A DNA stretch of 64,000 bases, from NCBI GenBank assembly GCA_965214435.1, contig OZ243960.1:1364001-1428000 (forward strand), written 5' to 3'. The position numbers and the translations under genes were made by a program. The DNA comes from Rubrobacter_A sp965214435. Its GTDB lineage: Bacteria; Actinomycetota; Rubrobacteria; Rubrobacterales; Rubrobacteraceae. Below, piece after piece: positions 60,875-64,000 of this stretch (position 1 is its first letter; every line of letters starts with the position of its first letter). Below the pieces are notes generated by a model. The model did not search any database and was not told the origin of the DNA. It worked only from the letters and a program-made list of their open reading frames with translations.

Positions 60875-61813
60875 CTATCCCAGCAGCAAATAGAGTAGCG
60901 CTTTCTGGGCGTGCAGCCGGTTCTCGGCTTGGTCCAAGACCCGGCTCGATGGTCCGTCTATAACCTCCGCCGTAACCTCTTCGCCGCGATGTGCCGGCAG
61001 ACAGTGGAGGAAAATGGTGTCTGGGGCGGCGCGGCTCATCAACTCCTCGTCTACCTGGTAACGGGCGAACTTCTCCCGGCGCTCCTGAGCCTCAGACTCC
61101 TGACCCATGCTAGCCCACACGTCGGTGTAAACGGCCCGGGCGTCCGCTGCCGCTTCCGCCGGGTCTTCGGTCAGCGCCGGGGCCAGGCCGAGTTTCGCGG
61201 CCAGTTCAACGACTTCCTCGTCGGGGGCGTGGCCTTCGGGGTGTGCGATGATTAATTCTACGCCGGTCAGGGCGCAACCTATCGCGAGCGAGTGGGCTAC
61301 GTTGTTGCCGTCGCCGATGTACGCTAGCTTTACGCCTTCTAAAGAACCGAACTCCTCTCGGATGGTAAGGAGGTCGGCGAGTGCCTGGCAGGGATGGTGG
61401 AGGTCGGTGAGGCCGTTTACTACGGGTACGTCGGAGGCTGCGGCCAGTTCTTCGAGTTCCGCGTGGTCGAAGGTACGGACCATTATGGCGTCGATGTAGC
61501 GGGCGAGAACCCGTCCGGTGTCGGAGGGGGTCTCACGCTTGCCGATCTGGATCTCCTCCGGCGAGAGATGCAGCGCGTGGCCGCCCAACTGATACATGCC
61601 GACCTCAAACGATACCCGGGTGCGGTTCGAGGGCTTCTGAAACACCATCGCGAGCGTCCGGCCGCGCAGCGGGTGATACGGGATGCGGGACTTCTTCAGA
61701 GACTTTATCTTTATAGCCTCGTCCAGGATGAGGCGTACCTCGTCCGGGGTGAACTCGGCCAGGGTCAGGCAGTCGCGGCCGGCCAGAGAAAGTGGGGTCG
61801 TTGGACCCTCCAC
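60875..61813 (-). CDS. argF: Ornithine carbamoyltransferase
   Basis: The 312-residue protein has the carbamoyl-phosphate loop FQKPSNRTRVSFE (SxRTR at residues 62-66), MVRTFDHAELEELA, DLHHPCQALADLLT, the Rossmann-like AYIGDGNNVAHSLAIGCAL and ornithine-site HCLPAHRGEEVT. It makes citrulline from ornithine and carbamoyl phosphate. It starts at GTG 61813, 13 nt after argD, and is the last gene of the leftward argJ-argB-argD-argF operon. Confidence 0.95.
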   Translation of the reverse strand: MEGPTTPLSLAGRDCLTLAEFTPDEVRLILDEAIKIKSLKKSRIPYHPLRGRTLAMVFQKPSNRTRVSFEVGMYQLGGHALHLSPEEIQIGKRETPSDTGRVLARYIDAIMVRTFDHAELEELAAASDVPVVNGLTDLHHPCQALADLLTIREEFGSLEGVKLAYIGDGNNVAHSLAIGCALTGVELIIAHPEGHAPDEEVVELAAKLGLAPALTEDPAEAAADARAVYTDVWASMGQESEAQERREKFARYQVDEELMSRAAPDTIFLHCLPAHRGEEVTAEVIDGPSSRVLDQAENRLHAQKALLYLLLG

Positions 61814-61826
61814 AGTCCGAACTCTT

Positions 61827-63059
61827 CTAAGCTACGGCCGCGGCCGGCGCGGTCGGTGCGGTCGCAACCGTGGCCGCGCTCACAGGCTCGCGGGCGCTCA
61901 TCGCCTCACGGACCCTGCCTCGAAAAAAATCCAGGGCCGTCCGGACCTCACTCCGCGTCACCGTCAGCGGTGGGGCGAGCCTTATGGTAGTCCCGCCGAC
62001 GAGGTTGACGAGCAGACCGTCTTGCAGACAGCCCTCGAAGACTTCCCTGGCAAGCTCCGGGTCGCCGAAGTCAAAGCCGAGCAGCAGCCCCGACCCCCGA
62101 ACCTCGGCACCCGGTACTCTTTCCGCGAGCACCTCCAGGGCGTTTTTGAGCACTCTACCCTTGAACCGCACTTCCTCCAGGAACGCCTCGTCGGAGACCA
62201 CGCCGAGGACGGCTCTTACCGCGGCCATCGCGAGCGGGTTGCCGCCGAAGGTCGAGCCGTGGTCCCCATACCCGAGCGCCGCATACTCCTCTTTGACGAG
62301 CAGCGCCCCGACCGGCACGCCGCCCCCTAATCCTTTGGCGCTCGTGAGCGCGTCCGGGACCACCCCGACACCCTGGTAGGCGTACAGGTGCCCGGTCCGC
62401 CCGGCTCCAGTCTGGACCTCGTCGAATATGAGGAGCGCGCCGTGCTCGTCGCAGAGTTCCCGCAAACCTTGCAGGAAACCTTCGGGGGCCGGGTTTACGC
62501 CACCCTCGCCCTGCACCGGCTCCACCAGGACCGCTGCGGTCTGCGGGCCGACCATCTTCTTTGCCGCTTCGAGGTCGCCGAATGGGGCGTGGGCGTAGCC
62601 GGCCGGCATCGGGCCGAAGCCCTCGTGGAGGCTCGTCTGGGCCGTCGCCGAGAGCCCGCCGTAGGTCCGGCCGTGGAACGACTTCGTGAAGGTCAGGATC
62701 TCGTGCTTACCTTCGCCGTAGTTCTTGTAGGCGTGCTTGCGGGAGAGTTTAATAGCGGCCTCGACAGCTTCGGTGCCGGAGTTGCAGAAGAACACCTTGT
62801 CGAAGTCAGTCGCCTCGCAAAGCATCCCGGCGACCTCGGCCTGTAGCGGCATCTCGTAGAGGTTCGAGCAGTGGATAAGCTTACCGGCCTGCTCCTGGAG
62901 TGCCTCCACGAGCGCCGGATGGCCGTGGCCCAGGGAGTTGGTCGCTATGCCCGCGATAAAGTCCAGGTACCGCCCGCCCTTTTCGTCGAACAGCCAGCTA
63001 CCCTTCCCGTCCGTCGGGGCGATGTTCATCCTCTTGTAAGTCTCCATTACAGCGTTCAC
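61827..63059 (-). CDS. argD: Acetylornithine aminotransferase
   Basis: The 410-residue class III aminotransferase has FDEKGGRYLDFIAGIATNSLG, FCNSGTEAVEAAIKLSRK, VQGEGGVNPAPEGFL, DEVQTGAGRTGHLYAYQ and PLP-Lys in LTSAKGLGGGVPVGA. It makes N-acetylornithine. The GTG at 63059 overlaps the argB stop (GTGA), and AAGGAG lies about 9 nt upstream. The frame stays open for 61 further codons within argB, which I reject. An alanine/valine-rich tail (TVATAPTAPAAAVA) extends past the family's usual end. Confidence 0.93.
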   Translation of the reverse strand: MNAVMETYKRMNIAPTDGKGSWLFDEKGGRYLDFIAGIATNSLGHGHPALVEALQEQAGKLIHCSNLYEMPLQAEVAGMLCEATDFDKVFFCNSGTEAVEAAIKLSRKHAYKNYGEGKHEILTFTKSFHGRTYGGLSATAQTSLHEGFGPMPAGYAHAPFGDLEAAKKMVGPQTAAVLVEPVQGEGGVNPAPEGFLQGLRELCDEHGALLIFDEVQTGAGRTGHLYAYQGVGVVPDALTSAKGLGGGVPVGALLVKEEYAALGYGDHGSTFGGNPLAMAAVRAVLGVVSDEAFLEEVRFKGRVLKNALEVLAERVPGAEVRGSGLLLGFDFGDPELAREVFEGCLQDGLLVNLVGGTTIRLAPPLTVTRSEVRTALDFFRGRVREAMSAREPVSAATVATAPTAPAAAVA

Positions 63060-63832
63060 GCGGTGACTCCTTCCGATATTAAAGTTCCGACCCTCTCGCC
63101 GCCCAGAGCGCCGAGCAGGGATCCTTTCTTGTTCCCGTTTACTATCCGGGCCTCTACCCCCGACCGGGCAGCCTCGGCCGCCGTCCGGAGCTTCGGCACC
63201 ATCCCGCCGGCCGCGAGACCGCTCTCCACGTATCCCTCGCACTCGTCAGCCGGAATCTCCGCTACCGGCTCCCCGTCCTTCAACAACCCGTCAACGTCGG
63301 TCAGAAGGAACAAGTCTCCGGCCCCGAGTCCCACGGCCAGCGCCGCGGCGGCCGCATCAGCGTTCACGTTGTACGTTCCCTCTGGACCCTCCCCGAGCGG
63401 CGCTACCACCGGCACGAAACCTCCCGCCCACAAAGCCTCCACCAGCCGGGAGTCCACCTCCTTTACGGTCCCGACCCGCCCGAGCCCCGGCACGGGCGAG
63501 ACGTGCAGTGTCGGGCCGTCGGTGCCGGAGATGCCGGCCGCCGGTACCCCGAGCGCGTTAAGCTCCCGGACGAGTGTCTTGTTCACCGACCCGGCGTAGA
63601 CCATCTCCGCGACCTCCAGAGCCGCCTCGTCCGTAACCCGCAGACCCTCGTGGAAGCGGGTCTCGATACCCAGAGCGTCGAGCATCCGGGTGAGTTGCGG
63701 GCCGCCGCCGTGAACCAGGGCAACCGGCCGGGGAGCCTCGCCGGAGAGTATCTCCGTCAGGTCTTCTAGTGCGCCGCCGGCCAGCGCCCCGCCCCCGACC
63801 TTTACTACTACCGGCTTTCTGCGAGCTTTCAC
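63056..63832 (-). CDS. argB: Acetylglutamate kinase
   Basis: The 258-residue amino-acid-kinase-fold protein has VVKVGGGALAGG, LVHGGGPQLTRMLDALG, an arginine-site region (RFHEGLRVTDEAALE), and ALAVGLGAGDLFLLTDVDG with GGMVPKLRTAAEA. It phosphorylates N-acetylglutamate. GTG 63832 overlaps the argJ stop (GTGA), and the stop overlaps argD, so translation is coupled along the operon. Confidence 0.94.
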   Translation of the reverse strand: MKARRKPVVVKVGGGALAGGALEDLTEILSGEAPRPVALVHGGGPQLTRMLDALGIETRFHEGLRVTDEAALEVAEMVYAGSVNKTLVRELNALGVPAAGISGTDGPTLHVSPVPGLGRVGTVKEVDSRLVEALWAGGFVPVVAPLGEGPEGTYNVNADAAAAALAVGLGAGDLFLLTDVDGLLKDGEPVAEIPADECEGYVESGLAAGGMVPKLRTAAEAARSGVEARIVNGNKKGSLLGALGGERVGTLISEGVTA

Positions 63833-64000
63833 GTGCGGTAGCTACCGTTGATCTCGACGTACCCGTACGTCAGGTCGCAGCCCCACGCGACCGCCGAACC
63901 TTCGCCCTCTCCGCACCGGACGCTTATCCGGACCTCGTCCCCCGAGAGCGCCGCCGCAGCATCCGCTTCATCGAACGCCACCGGCTCCCCGGAGAATACT
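63829..64000 (-). CDS. argJ: Glutamate N-acetyltransferase / amino-acid acetyltransferase (partial, C-terminus)
   Basis: The last 56 residues are visible: FSGEPVAFDEADAAAALSG, then VAWGCDLTYGYVEINGSYRT, which is the strongly conserved ArgJ C-terminus. The rest lies beyond position 64000. ArgJ recycles acetyl from N-acetylornithine to glutamate. It is upstream of argB in the same operon with a 4-nt overlap (GTGA). Confidence 0.93.
   Translation of the reverse strand, partial: VFSGEPVAFDEADAAAALSGDEVRISVRCGEGEGSAVAWGCDLTYGYVEINGSYRT

Noticed and set aside
1..64000. tRNA, rRNA, riboswitch or T-box elements
   Set aside because: I looked for tRNA-like cloverleaf ends and conserved riboswitch cores in the intergenic gaps and saw none; a covariance-model search would be needed to exclude them fully.

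Overview
The window is a high-GC, gene-dense bacterial chromosome segment. Frequent GTG/TTG starts, menaquinone biosynthesis and the overall gene set suggest a Rubrobacter-like actinobacterium. That assignment comes from protein recognition, not from any rRNA or marker gene in the window. I see no tRNA, rRNA, CRISPR array, transposase or integrase.

Layout. 1-5.4 kb: a partial amino-acid permease diverges from a three-gene group made of a circularly permuted ATP-grasp ligase, an asparagine-synthase-type amidotransferase of the N-acetylglutaminylglutamine class and a DUF1028 Ntn-hydrolase. This is probably a small-peptide or osmolyte pathway. 5.5-13.4 kb: a deleted thioesterase pseudogene, then a tight operon that can be read as gamma-butyrobetaine to carnitine to glycine betaine (acyl-CoA dehydrogenase, ADP-forming CoA ligase, CaiD-like hydratase, BKACE, carnitine dehydrogenase, betainyl-CoA thioesterase), followed by a LysR regulator. 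13.4-16 kb: a decayed metallo-beta-lactamase-fold gene and an S9 peptidase. 16-24 kb: alanine dehydrogenase, an agmatinase/guanidinobutyrase-family ureohydrolase, two transporters, GABA aminotransferase and an aldehyde dehydrogenase, forming a guanidino-amine/GABA catabolic block. 24-28 kb: an ABC-2 exporter pair and an MFS transporter. 28-32 kb: a roughly 1,330-residue secreted protein with four tandem repeats of about 260 residues.

32-36.5 kb is an accessory stretch with an oxidoreductase remnant, a 54-aa membrane protein, a GNAT enzyme, a phasin-like protein, a low-GC insert (a 54-aa basic protein plus a two-TM protein) and a lipoprotein sortase. 36.5-39 kb: an FGGY kinase and a haloalkane dehalogenase. 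39-46.7 kb: the menaquinone operon menF-D-H-B-C-E, with a dead GNAT gene lodged between menC and menE. 47-53 kb: an adenylate kinase paralogue, a FAD oxidase, a DEAD-box helicase, two SDRs and a CoA-transferase remnant. 53-60.3 kb: the mannitol PTS locus mtlA-mtlR-mtlF-mtlD plus a sugar kinase. MtlA carries two tandem EIIB domains and mtlD is split in two. 60.9-64 kb: the arginine operon argJ(partial)-argB-argD-argF on the minus strand.

Two themes stand out. Several loci point to osmolyte or quaternary-amine metabolism (carnitine to betaine, and the amidotransferase group). There are also six broken genes in 64 kb (thioesterase, MBL hydrolase, LLM oxidoreductase, GNAT, CoA-transferase, mtlD), which suggests continuing gene decay with little mobile DNA. 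Functions are inferred from recognised motifs and gene context; no database search was run.
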